Below are positions 1 to 6,357 of a stretch of 7,249 nucleotides of DNA, piece after piece. The stretch's first letter is position 1. The number at the start of each line of letters is the position of its first letter. This DNA comes from Campylobacterota bacterium (GTDB lineage Bacteria > Campylobacterota > Campylobacteria > Campylobacterales > Sulfurospirillaceae), in the NCBI GenBank assembly GCA_009930355.1, contig RZYK01000098.1:1-7249 (forward strand). Reading direction: 5' to 3'. The notes under the pieces were generated by a model that was given only the letters and a program-made list of their open reading frames with translations, ran no database searches and was not told where the DNA came from. Both the position numbers and the translations under genes were made by a program.

Positions 1-12
1 AATTTTGCTAAT

Positions 13-2211
13 ATGGCAAGCCTTGAAGAACCAAAATCTCTTTTAAAAACCCTTTTTGAAATTTCTTCCTTTACGAAAGAGAACGTTCAATATGCCCAAA
101 TTCAACTCCTTTATTATTTAATCCAATTGGGCAATCTTCGTGTCAATCAAGCCATTATAAAACGCTTAGAATACCTCAAAAAAGAGGGCATTATCTCTTA
201 CGATGTAGAGCGCTCCATTAGCGGAGTTCTATCCCTTATTGAAGAGAAAAAAATTGAAATAACATCTTTACATGTAAAGCGTGCAAGCGCTCAAGAAAAT
301 TACTATAAAACCGCTTTGCATTCACTCTCAACTGCCATTGAAAATGTAACGAACGTTCTTGAAATTCCACGCTTAAAAGAGCGTTTAGATCTCATTCCTG
401 AACGCTTAGCCAATCAGCGTTTTTCTATTGGCATTACAGGCGTTATGAATGCAGGTAAGTCCACCATGCTCAATGCTCTCTTAGGTGAGGAGCTTTTAGG
501 CACATCGGTGGTACCAGAAACGGCGAATTTAACCGTGATAAAATATGCCAAAGAGCCTTATGCGATCGTTAATTTTTGGAATGCCAAAGAGTGGGCTAAC
601 ATCGAAAAAGGCTCACAAACACTCAAAAGCCTTGAAGCCTTTGTTAAAGAGAGTAAGGCGCATTTTGGAGAAAAATTTAACACGTTAGTGAGTGCGCAAG
701 GGGTAAGTGAGCGCATTAGTGTGAAAGATTTAGCCCTTTACACCTCTGCAAAACACTCTGATAAAAAATGTAATTTGGTCAAAAGTGTTGAGCTGTACAC
801 GGATCTTAAGTTTGTGCAAGAGGGTGTGCAAATTGTGGATACACCAGGTTTAGATGACCCCGTGATTCAGCGTGAAGAGATTACTTTAGAGTATCTGAGT
901 GAATGTGATTTGATGATTCATTTGATGAACGCCGCACAAGCAGCAACGCAAAAAGATGTTGATTTTATTATTGATGCCCTTTTGTACCGCAATGTTGCAC
1001 GATTGTTAGTCGTGATTACTCGTATTGATGCCATTAAAGAAAAAGAGTTACAAGAAGTCATTGCTTATACCAAGCGTAGCATTGAAGCACGCTTGAGGGA
1101 GCAAAACAAGGGTGCTAAACTGGATGAAATTATTGCTAAAATTGTTTTTATTCCTATCGCTGGAAAATTAGCATTACTGCATAAATTAGGGCGTGAACAA
1201 GAGGCATTGGCTTTAGGCTATGATTTGGAGCGTACGGGACTTCCTTTCGTCGAAGCGTACCTTGAAGATGTGCTCTTTGGTAGTAACAGTCAAAAAGCTA
1301 ATTTGATTATTGCGTCCAATCAAAAAGAGATAGAATCCATTATTGAAGAATCCTTGCGTAGTTTTGAGCAGGAGTTTCAGCTCTTAAATCTCTCAAACGA
1401 AGAGATTGAACAAGCATACGCCAAACATCAAGATGATAAAAAAGCGATGATACACTTTTTAGAGCAGATTAAAAGCAGTGTTGCTCAAAGTAAAGAGGAG
1501 ATGCGTAACTATTTTACCACCTTGCAAACCTTTGCATCCAATCGTTTAAGCACATTGCAAAACGTTCTGAAACGTCGTATTAGCGATGATGTAAGTTATG
1601 AAATGAGTAAGCATAAAAAATTGCCTAAAGAGGAGCGTGTGGCTTCTATTATTGAAACAGCAATGAAAGATGGCATGGTAGATTTGGTACGGGATTATCG
1701 CTATGAGTTTCAAAAGAAGATGCAAAGTGCTCTAGAGTATATGGATGCCAAATACGGTGAATTTAAAAGCGATGCTGGCGAACACACCTTTGATGCTAAA
1801 GCCTTTTGTGAAGAGCATTTGAGCTCTATTTTACTCTTTAAAAACAGCTCAGTTGTAATTGCAGGTGTGAATGATGCCATTAAAAAACAGGGCAAAAATG
1901 ACCTGAGTGCTCTTAATATGAGCCTAGATACACTGTTTAACGAAGAGTTTTCTGGAATGAAAGAGATGATACACGAGAAATTGCAGACGATTAATCAAAC
2001 GCTTTTAGAGTCGTTTTCTGCGCTGTGTCAAGCACCAGCTTCAACCATTGAGGCTCGTTTTATGGCCGAAGAAGCGCTTTTAGAAAATGCGATGCGTCAC
2101 ATGAAAGATGCAACGCAAAACCGTGAAGCTCGTATGTTAGAGATGAAAGAGAAAGAGCGTGTGCTAAGAATTGTCTTAGATGACTTACATGTATTAAAGG
2201 AGTCTAAATGA
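13..2211 (+). CDS. Dynamin-like GTPase, DLP1-type partner of a tandem pair (5' end may lie upstream)
   Basis: Large bacterial dynamin-family GTPase, expected to bind membranes and change shape with GTP hydrolysis. Residues 1-130 are a mostly helical N-terminal extension. The G domain follows: P-loop GVMNAGKS at 143-150, switch-I threonine in VPETANLT (T170), DTPG at 276-279, and a G4-like TRID at 336-339 with Arg replacing the usual Lys. Residues 430-732 are charged, predicted helical and coiled-coil rich. One hydrophobic stretch, about 604-619 (ILLFKNSSVVIAGV), could be a membrane-contacting tip. There is no signal peptide. Size and tandem position match Cj-DLP1 of C. jejuni as I recall it, whose N-terminal region helps recruit DLP2; applying that here is inference. 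It ends in a 4-base overlap with the second GTPase gene. The frame stays open to base 1 and the 12 bases before this ATG hold no Shine-Dalgarno, so the true start may be outside the window. Family call is firm; the start is uncertain. Confidence 0.9.
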   Translation: MASLEEPKSLLKTLFEISSFTKENVQYAQIQLLYYLIQLGNLRVNQAIIKRLEYLKKEGIISYDVERSISGVLSLIEEKKIEITSLHVKRASAQENYYKTALHSLSTAIENVTNVLEIPRLKERLDLIPERLANQRFSIGITGVMNAGKSTMLNALLGEELLGTSVVPETANLTVIKYAKEPYAIVNFWNAKEWANIEKGSQTLKSLEAFVKESKAHFGEKFNTLVSAQGVSERISVKDLALYTSAKHSDKKCNLVKSVELYTDLKFVQEGVQIVDTPGLDDPVIQREEITLEYLSECDLMIHLMNAAQAATQKDVDFIIDALLYRNVARLLVVITRIDAIKEKELQEVIAYTKRSIEARLREQNKGAKLDEIIAKIVFIPIAGKLALLHKLGREQEALALGYDLERTGLPFVEAYLEDVLFGSNSQKANLIIASNQKEIESIIEESLRSFEQEFQLLNLSNEEIEQAYAKHQDDKKAMIHFLEQIKSSVAQSKEEMRNYFTTLQTFASNRLSTLQNVLKRRISDDVSYEMSKHKKLPKEERVASIIETAMKDGMVDLVRDYRYEFQKKMQSALEYMDAKYGEFKSDAGEHTFDAKAFCEEHLSSILLFKNSSVVIAGVNDAIKKQGKNDLSALNMSLDTLFNEEFSGMKEMIHEKLQTINQTLLESFSALCQAPASTIEARFMAEEALLENAMRHMKDATQNREARMLEMKEKERVLRIVLDDLHVLKESK
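267..278. repeat. 12-bp palindrome TTTACATGTAAA inside the first GTPase gene
   Basis: Perfect copy of the palindrome, extended here to 14 bp (266-279, with flanking C and G). It encodes Leu-His-Val-Lys (residues 86-89) in the linker region before the G domain. Confidence 0.85.
2196..2202 (+). promoter_or_regulatory. Ribosome binding site for the second dynamin-like gene
   Basis: AAAGGAG, five bases before the ATG at 2208 and wholly inside the last codons of the upstream GTPase gene. With the ATGA stop/start overlap at 2208-2211, it fixes the start of the second gene and suggests translational coupling, which would keep the two partners in a set ratio. Confidence 0.8.
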
Positions 2212-4232
2212 GTCTTTTAGAAAATTTTGTTAACTCTTATAAAGCAAACTTCTTAAAAGCGGTTCCTACCTTTGATGCAACACTTTTGGGTGCACTTAAA
2301 AAAGTACAGTATGTTCTTTTAGAGGAAAACCAGCATCCTTCCATACAACTTAAAAAAGCGTTAGACCGCCTTCAAATGCGCTCTGAAGAGCCAATGAAAG
2401 TAGCCATTACGGGGCAATTTTCGAGTGGAAAATCGACCTTTTTAAATGCTTTACTCGCCAAGAGTATTTTGCCTACAGGCATTACCCCTGTGACTTCTAA
2501 AGTGAATTATATTCGCTATGGAGAAGAGTTTAAAATTCGTGTACGCTACAAAGATGGCAGAGATGAATACCACGATATTAGCAATATTGCTCATTTTACC
2601 GACCAAAGAGGTTCTGTGGAGGATATTGCTTATTTGGTGCTGTATGCACCTCTTAATATTTTAAAAGACATCGTTTTTGTTGATACACCAGGTCTTAATT
2701 CCCAAGCAGCCAGCGATACACAAACCACAGAAAAGGTACTCAAAGAGGTTGATGGCATTATTTGGTTAACGCTGATTGATAATGCGGGAAAAATGAGTGA
2801 GCTTCAGGTTTTAGAGGAGTATTTAGGCAAGTACCAAAATAAATCACTGTGTGTGTTAAACCAAAAAGATAAATTTACACCCGAGCAAGTTGCAGAGACT
2901 ACGCAGTATGTTAAAAGTGCTTTTCAAAAGTTTTTTAGCGATGTCATTCCTATCTCCGCACGCCAAGCTTTAGAGTCACGCAGTCACGATAAAAAAGTGA
3001 TGATGCAAGAGTCTTTAGATACCTTTATAGGTGATTTACATGTAAAGCTCAAAGAGGGCTCTGAAAGGCTTGACTTTAAAGCCATTGAGCATGATTTTAA
3101 AGCATACCAACAGGCCGTAGAAACTATTTTACAGTGTGATTTGAGTGCGAACTTAAAACTGTTAGAAGATTCCAATATTGATAAAGTTTTAGAGTTTATT
3201 CGAAGTGAAATTCAACCCAAATCAACTCAGTCCAAAGAGTTTGCCATCACTAAGGAAATTCAAGAAATTACCGCTAAACTCATCGCCCAACATGAGCTTT
3301 TTCTAGCCATTTACGATGAACTCTTAGAGGAGATTGTTCGCTTTGAAGCAGAAGCAAAGGGATTGTTTACGGAGCTTAAGAGTAAATTTTCCCATGATTT
3401 AAAAAGTGCGTTTATGCGCATTGAGCAGATTATTGATACCATCGCTGATGCTATTTTCAATCAAATAACGACTGAAAAATTGGTACGCTATGAGGCACAA
3501 AAAGGAGGTTTGCTCAAAAAGAGTGTGAATTACCTTTCTTTTGAATACCAAGCGCCAAAAATTAACTCGGATTTAATTTACAAAAGCCTTTTTTATGAAG
3601 AGAATTTAATTGGCAAAATGTTTAAGCAATATGTGCGCACTTTAGGAGACATTCAAAATGAAGTGAATGAAAAAAATGCGCAAGTCTACCGCTCCTTTGA
3701 AGCGGGTGTTGTGGCGTGGCAGGCACCTTATGAGGTCATTCGAAAAAGTGAGGAGATTCACTCAGACATTGAGTTTGCCAATATGCGTCGTTTTGCCTCT
3801 AAAGCGTATGAAACGGTTTTAAAAGCATTTAACGATGAAATAGCCAATTCCTATGCCAAAATTAGCTCTGAGTTTAACCATCTTTCCAGTGCGGTGAGCT
3901 TTAACTATCAAAATGCAACCGAAGTGTGTGTGGCATTTTTGGAAAATAAAATTGAAAAATCACGTAAATTGTATGAAGAAAATCCCACCAAATTTTCTTT
4001 GTATCAGCCTAAATTAGACGAAATTAAAGAGCGCCTTAGAACAGCATTTCATCTTTATGAGCTTGAAAATATGATGAACACCAAACATACCTTTTTAAGC
4101 AAAGATTATGAGCGTTTAGTGAGCCAATTCACCCGTTTAAAAGAGGAAAAAGTGGCGTTTTTAGAAGAGAAAAAAGCGCATCATCAAGAGATTATTTCAT
4201 CCATAACAGCTTTACAAAAAGAGGTTTTATAA
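2208..4232 (+). CDS. Dynamin-like GTPase, DLP2-type partner of a tandem pair
   Basis: Second dynamin-family GTPase of the pair, 674 aa, predicted cytosolic or peripheral membrane. All four G motifs are canonical: P-loop GQFSSGKST at 69-77, switch-I TPVT at 93-96, DTPG at 159-162 and NQKD at 218-221. ISAR at 249-252 is a plausible G5. The P-loop lies about 75 residues nearer the N-terminus than in the upstream protein, so this copy lacks the long N-terminal extension. Residues 290-674 are largely helical and charged. A short basic, glycine-containing turn (KGGLLKKS, 432-439) interrupts them and may be the membrane-facing tip, by analogy with the dynamin paddle. The start follows a strong AAAGGAG. 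The C. jejuni homologue pair (Cj0411/Cj0412) was reported to form a 2:2 hetero-oligomer that tethers membranes; the same role here is inference from order, size and motifs. A convergent terminator follows directly. Confidence 0.92.
   Translation: MSLLENFVNSYKANFLKAVPTFDATLLGALKKVQYVLLEENQHPSIQLKKALDRLQMRSEEPMKVAITGQFSSGKSTFLNALLAKSILPTGITPVTSKVNYIRYGEEFKIRVRYKDGRDEYHDISNIAHFTDQRGSVEDIAYLVLYAPLNILKDIVFVDTPGLNSQAASDTQTTEKVLKEVDGIIWLTLIDNAGKMSELQVLEEYLGKYQNKSLCVLNQKDKFTPEQVAETTQYVKSAFQKFFSDVIPISARQALESRSHDKKVMMQESLDTFIGDLHVKLKEGSERLDFKAIEHDFKAYQQAVETILQCDLSANLKLLEDSNIDKVLEFIRSEIQPKSTQSKEFAITKEIQEITAKLIAQHELFLAIYDELLEEIVRFEAEAKGLFTELKSKFSHDLKSAFMRIEQIIDTIADAIFNQITTEKLVRYEAQKGGLLKKSVNYLSFEYQAPKINSDLIYKSLFYEENLIGKMFKQYVRTLGDIQNEVNEKNAQVYRSFEAGVVAWQAPYEVIRKSEEIHSDIEFANMRRFASKAYETVLKAFNDEIANSYAKISSEFNHLSSAVSFNYQNATEVCVAFLENKIEKSRKLYEENPTKFSLYQPKLDEIKERLRTAFHLYELENMMNTKHTFLSKDYERLVSQFTRLKEEKVAFLEEKKAHHQEIISSITALQKEVL
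3035..3046. repeat. 12-bp palindrome TTTACATGTAAA inside the second GTPase gene
   Basis: Perfect copy of the palindrome, read in the same codon phase as the copy in the first GTPase gene and again encoding Leu-His-Val-Lys (residues 277-280). It lies just after the G domain, so the two copies are not at homologous protein positions. Confidence 0.85.
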
Positions 4233-4245
4233 GCTCTTTTTCTTT

Positions 4246-4257
4246 TTTACATGTAAA
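4246..4257. repeat. 12-bp palindrome TTTACATGTAAA, intergenic copy
   Basis: Perfect palindrome TTTACATGTAAA in the convergent gap, 13 bases after the stop of the second GTPase gene. Identical 12-mers occur at 267-278 and 3035-3046 inside the two GTPase genes, and an 11-base copy lies at 4290-4300 on the other side of the hairpin. Its function is unknown. Confidence 0.85.
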
Positions 4258-4264
4258 GATACAA

Positions 4265-4288
4265 AGGTTTGCTGATGCGTGCAAACCT
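4265..4288. terminator. Bidirectional stem-loop terminator between convergent genes
   Basis: An 8-bp perfect stem, AGGTTTGC (4265-4272) with GCAAACCT (4281-4288), closes an 8-base loop TGATGCGT. It sits in the 58-base gap between two converging coding regions. On the - strand the stem is followed by TTGTATCTTT, a fair U-rich tail. On the + strand the tail is CTTTACATGT, which is weaker. Outer arms 4247-4259 and 4288-4300 can add 12-13 further pairs, leaving a bulge of about six bases on the left. It probably ends both the GTPase and the panB-ruvB transcripts. Its efficiency cannot be judged by eye. Confidence 0.75.
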
Positions 4289-4289
4289 C

Positions 4290-4300
4290 TTTACATGTAA
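4290..4300. repeat. 11-base copy of the palindrome at the end of the membrane-protein gene
   Basis: TTTACATGTAA, missing only the last A of the 12-mer. Read on the - strand it supplies the final codons TAC ATG (Tyr-Met) and the TAA stop of the AI-2E family gene. It also forms most of the right arm of the extended inverted repeat that pairs with the copy at 4246-4257. Confidence 0.8.
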
Positions 4301-5331
4301 CTCTTTTCCTTGAGCAATTTATAGAGTTTGAGCAGGGAAATAAACAAGGTCGTAATGGCAGGACCTAAGATCATTCCCCAAAAGCCAAATGTGGAAAGAC
4401 CCGCAAAAATAGCAAAGAAAATCAAGAGTTCATTGACCATAGTGGGTGTTTTAACCATTTTATCGTTGATGTATTTGATAATTAAAGGCTTTACAAACGT
4501 ATCGGCGATAATAGAGATCACAACAATCGAATAGAGTGCAATAATAATGGCTGAGGTTGTATTGCCATGTGCAATTTCAAGGGCACACAGAGGAATCCAC
4601 ATGAGTGCTCCTCCAATGATAGGAATTAAAGAGGCAAAGCCGTAAAAAATACCCAATAATAACCCATCATATCCAAAGTACATACCAATAAAAGAGAAGA
4701 GCATACCCTGAAAAATAGCGCTAAATAAAATAGAATACAACACCACACTCATCACACTGGTTACTTCCGCAAATACCATGTTGACTTCTTGTGCGCCTAG
4801 AGGCATCACACTTTTGATGTAATCAATTAAATCTTTGCCATTTAAAAGCGCAAAAAAGAAAAAGACCACAATCAGAAGCATGTCTTTTAAAAATCCAGCA
4901 CTATTCTTGCCTAGAGAGCCTAAATAAGAGAGTGCCGTGCTTGACATTTGTGCGATATTGAGGCTACTAATAAACTCGTCCAAAGAAGATTGCATAAAAG
5001 CAAAGGGAGTAGGCAGTTGATAATCGAGGGTTCTGAGGTAGTGTTGCACTTTTTCAATCATGGCAAAATCAAAATTATTGACAATAGACCCAATGGAGGT
5101 CAGTGAATAAATCAAGGGTCCAAAAAGGAGTAATGAGAGCAGTGATGTAGAAAGAATGGCCGCAACATGTCTATTTTTGGTGAATTTATAAAGTTTAAAA
5201 TTAATAGTATACGTTGCCATTGCAAGCAAGGAAGCAATGGCGATAATCATCAAAAAAGGCTGATACAATTTTAGCAAGGAGACCAAAACCACTAAAAAAA
5301 TAGCGGTTAAAAAGAAGCGATGTTCATTCAT
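4291..5331 (-). CDS. AI-2E/PerM family (UPF0118) integral membrane protein
   Basis: Polytopic inner-membrane protein of 346 aa, the usual size for the AI-2E transporter-like family (PF01594). Hydrophobic segments lie at about 6-20, 24-44, 57-80, 150-164, 196-218, 221-250, 258-276, 301-316 and 318-338. A long, mostly soluble loop (about 81-149) separates the first three from the rest, which is the family's typical layout. Recognisable motifs are SLIPIIGG (234-241), DTFVKPLII (277-285) and the C-terminal FGFWGMILGPA block (315-325). Members are variously annotated as AI-2 exporter, Na+/H+ antiporter, permease or, in epsilonproteobacteria, 'acid membrane antigen A'. The substrate cannot be told from sequence and no luxS lies nearby. 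The ATG overlaps the ruvB stop by 4 bases (ATGA), so it is very probably co-transcribed with and translationally coupled to ruvB. As I recall, C. jejuni also has a family member next to ruvB. Family firm, function unknown. Confidence 0.88.
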   Translation of the reverse strand: MNEHRFFLTAIFLVVLVSLLKLYQPFLMIIAIASLLAMATYTINFKLYKFTKNRHVAAILSTSLLSLLLFGPLIYSLTSIGSIVNNFDFAMIEKVQHYLRTLDYQLPTPFAFMQSSLDEFISSLNIAQMSSTALSYLGSLGKNSAGFLKDMLLIVVFFFFALLNGKDLIDYIKSVMPLGAQEVNMVFAEVTSVMSVVLYSILFSAIFQGMLFSFIGMYFGYDGLLLGIFYGFASLIPIIGGALMWIPLCALEIAHGNTTSAIIIALYSIVVISIIADTFVKPLIIKYINDKMVKTPTMVNELLIFFAIFAGLSTFGFWGMILGPAITTLFISLLKLYKLLKEKSYM

Positions 5332-6353
5332 GCATTTTCCTCAAAAAGGGTACTTTGTAGTGTTGTGGGTGGCGTGAGACGAAATAACTCATACGTTTTA
5401 GGACTCGCAATTCGTCCCCGTGCGGTTCGCTCAATATAGTTGTTGGCAAGCAAATAAGGCTCTATCACATCCTCAATCGTTCCCTCATCTTCACTCAGTG
5501 CTGCTGCAATGGTGCTAAGACCCAACGGGCGTCCTTTGCTTTGAAGCAGTAATTCCAAATATTTTAAATCCAGTTCATCAAAACCTAAATCATTTACACC
5601 CAGTTCATTGAGTCCATATTGCGCACGCTCTTTATTAATCTGTGCTTCATCAACCACATCCGCATAGTCACGAATACGCTTTAACAAGCGAAGTGCAATA
5701 CGAGGTGTTCCCCGTGATCGTCTTGCCATTTCAACCGCAGCTTCTTGAAGACAGATTTTCTCGAGTTTATGCGATGCTTTGGTAATAATTAAAGAGAGCT
5801 CCTCTTTGGTATAAAATTGCAGGCGAAAATGCATTCCAAAGCGATCCCTAAGTGGCGAGCTAATCATCCCCGCACGTGTGGTTGCTCCAATAAGTGTAAA
5901 GTGAGGCAAGTCAATTTTAATCGTTTGTGCCGCAGGTCCTGAGCCAATAATAATATCCAAACGGTAATCTTCCATGGCAGGATAGAGTATCTCTTCAATC
6001 GCAGGAGAGAGCCTGTGAATCTCATCGATAAACAGAATATCCCCCTCTTGTAAATTGGTTAAAATAGCTGCTAAATCCCCACTTTTTTCAATCATAGGGG
6101 CTGCGGTAATTTTAATATTGGAGCGCATTTCGTTGGAAATAATATATGCCAAAGTTGTTTTACCAAGACCAGGAGGGCCAAAAAAGAGAATATGATCTAA
6201 ACATTCTGAGCGTTTTTGCGCCGCTTGAATGAACACTTGCAAGTTTTTTTTAATTTTTTCTTGCCCAATATAGTCCTCAAAAGAGGTAGGGCGAAGGCTC
6301 TTTTCATACTCACTCTCAAAAGAGACTTTTTCAATTTCTACAATGCGTTCCAT
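5328..6353 (-). CDS. ruvB: Holliday junction branch migration ATPase RuvB
   Basis: Hexameric AAA+ motor that, loaded by RuvA, drives branch migration of Holliday junctions in recombinational repair; cytosolic. The protein is 341 aa (family about 335-345). An N-terminal segment leads to the hallmark LRPTSFEDYIGQ (20-31). Then come Walker A GPPGLGKTT (59-67), Walker B with DEIH (110-113), the RuvB signature GSGPAAQTIKIDLP (137-150), sensor 1 GATTR (156-160), arginine-finger region PLRDRFG (167-173, R171 the likely finger), sensor 2 GTPR (215-218), and a C-terminal winged helix from about 262 with IEDVIEPYLL (293-302). No key residue is missing. I start it at the ATG at 6353 (MERIVEIEKVSF), which matches Campylobacter RuvB. 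A 29-residue in-frame extension upstream would only read through the end of panB. The Shine-Dalgarno before this ATG is weak (GTGAG). The gene follows panB by 4 bases and overlaps the next gene by 4. ruvA and ruvC are not in the window. Confidence 0.97.
   Translation of the reverse strand: MERIVEIEKVSFESEYEKSLRPTSFEDYIGQEKIKKNLQVFIQAAQKRSECLDHILFFGPPGLGKTTLAYIISNEMRSNIKITAAPMIEKSGDLAAILTNLQEGDILFIDEIHRLSPAIEEILYPAMEDYRLDIIIGSGPAAQTIKIDLPHFTLIGATTRAGMISSPLRDRFGMHFRLQFYTKEELSLIITKASHKLEKICLQEAAVEMARRSRGTPRIALRLLKRIRDYADVVDEAQINKERAQYGLNELGVNDLGFDELDLKYLELLLQSKGRPLGLSTIAAALSEDEGTIEDVIEPYLLANNYIERTARGRIASPKTYELFRLTPPTTLQSTLFEENA
5338..5342 (-). promoter_or_regulatory. Ribosome binding site for the AI-2E family gene
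   Basis: GAGGA on the - strand, six bases before the ATG at 5331 and inside the final ruvB codons (Glu-Glu). It supports the overlapping start over later internal ones. Confidence 0.65.
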
Positions 6354-6357
6354 TTTC

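Noticed and set aside
1710..1895. Open frame on the - strand inside the first GTPase gene (a similar one lies at 2984-3175 in the second, and another at 6216-6413 opposite ruvB)
   Set aside because: These are short antisense frames inside intact conserved genes, without domains or ribosome binding sites.
4328..4534. Open frame of 68 codons on the + strand opposite the AI-2E family gene
   Set aside because: It is antisense to a clear membrane-protein gene, its composition mirrors that gene, and it has no convincing start signal.
5165..5173. AACATGTCT as a further copy of the palindrome
   Set aside because: Only the 6-base ACATGT core matches and the flanks are not palindromic, so it was not counted.
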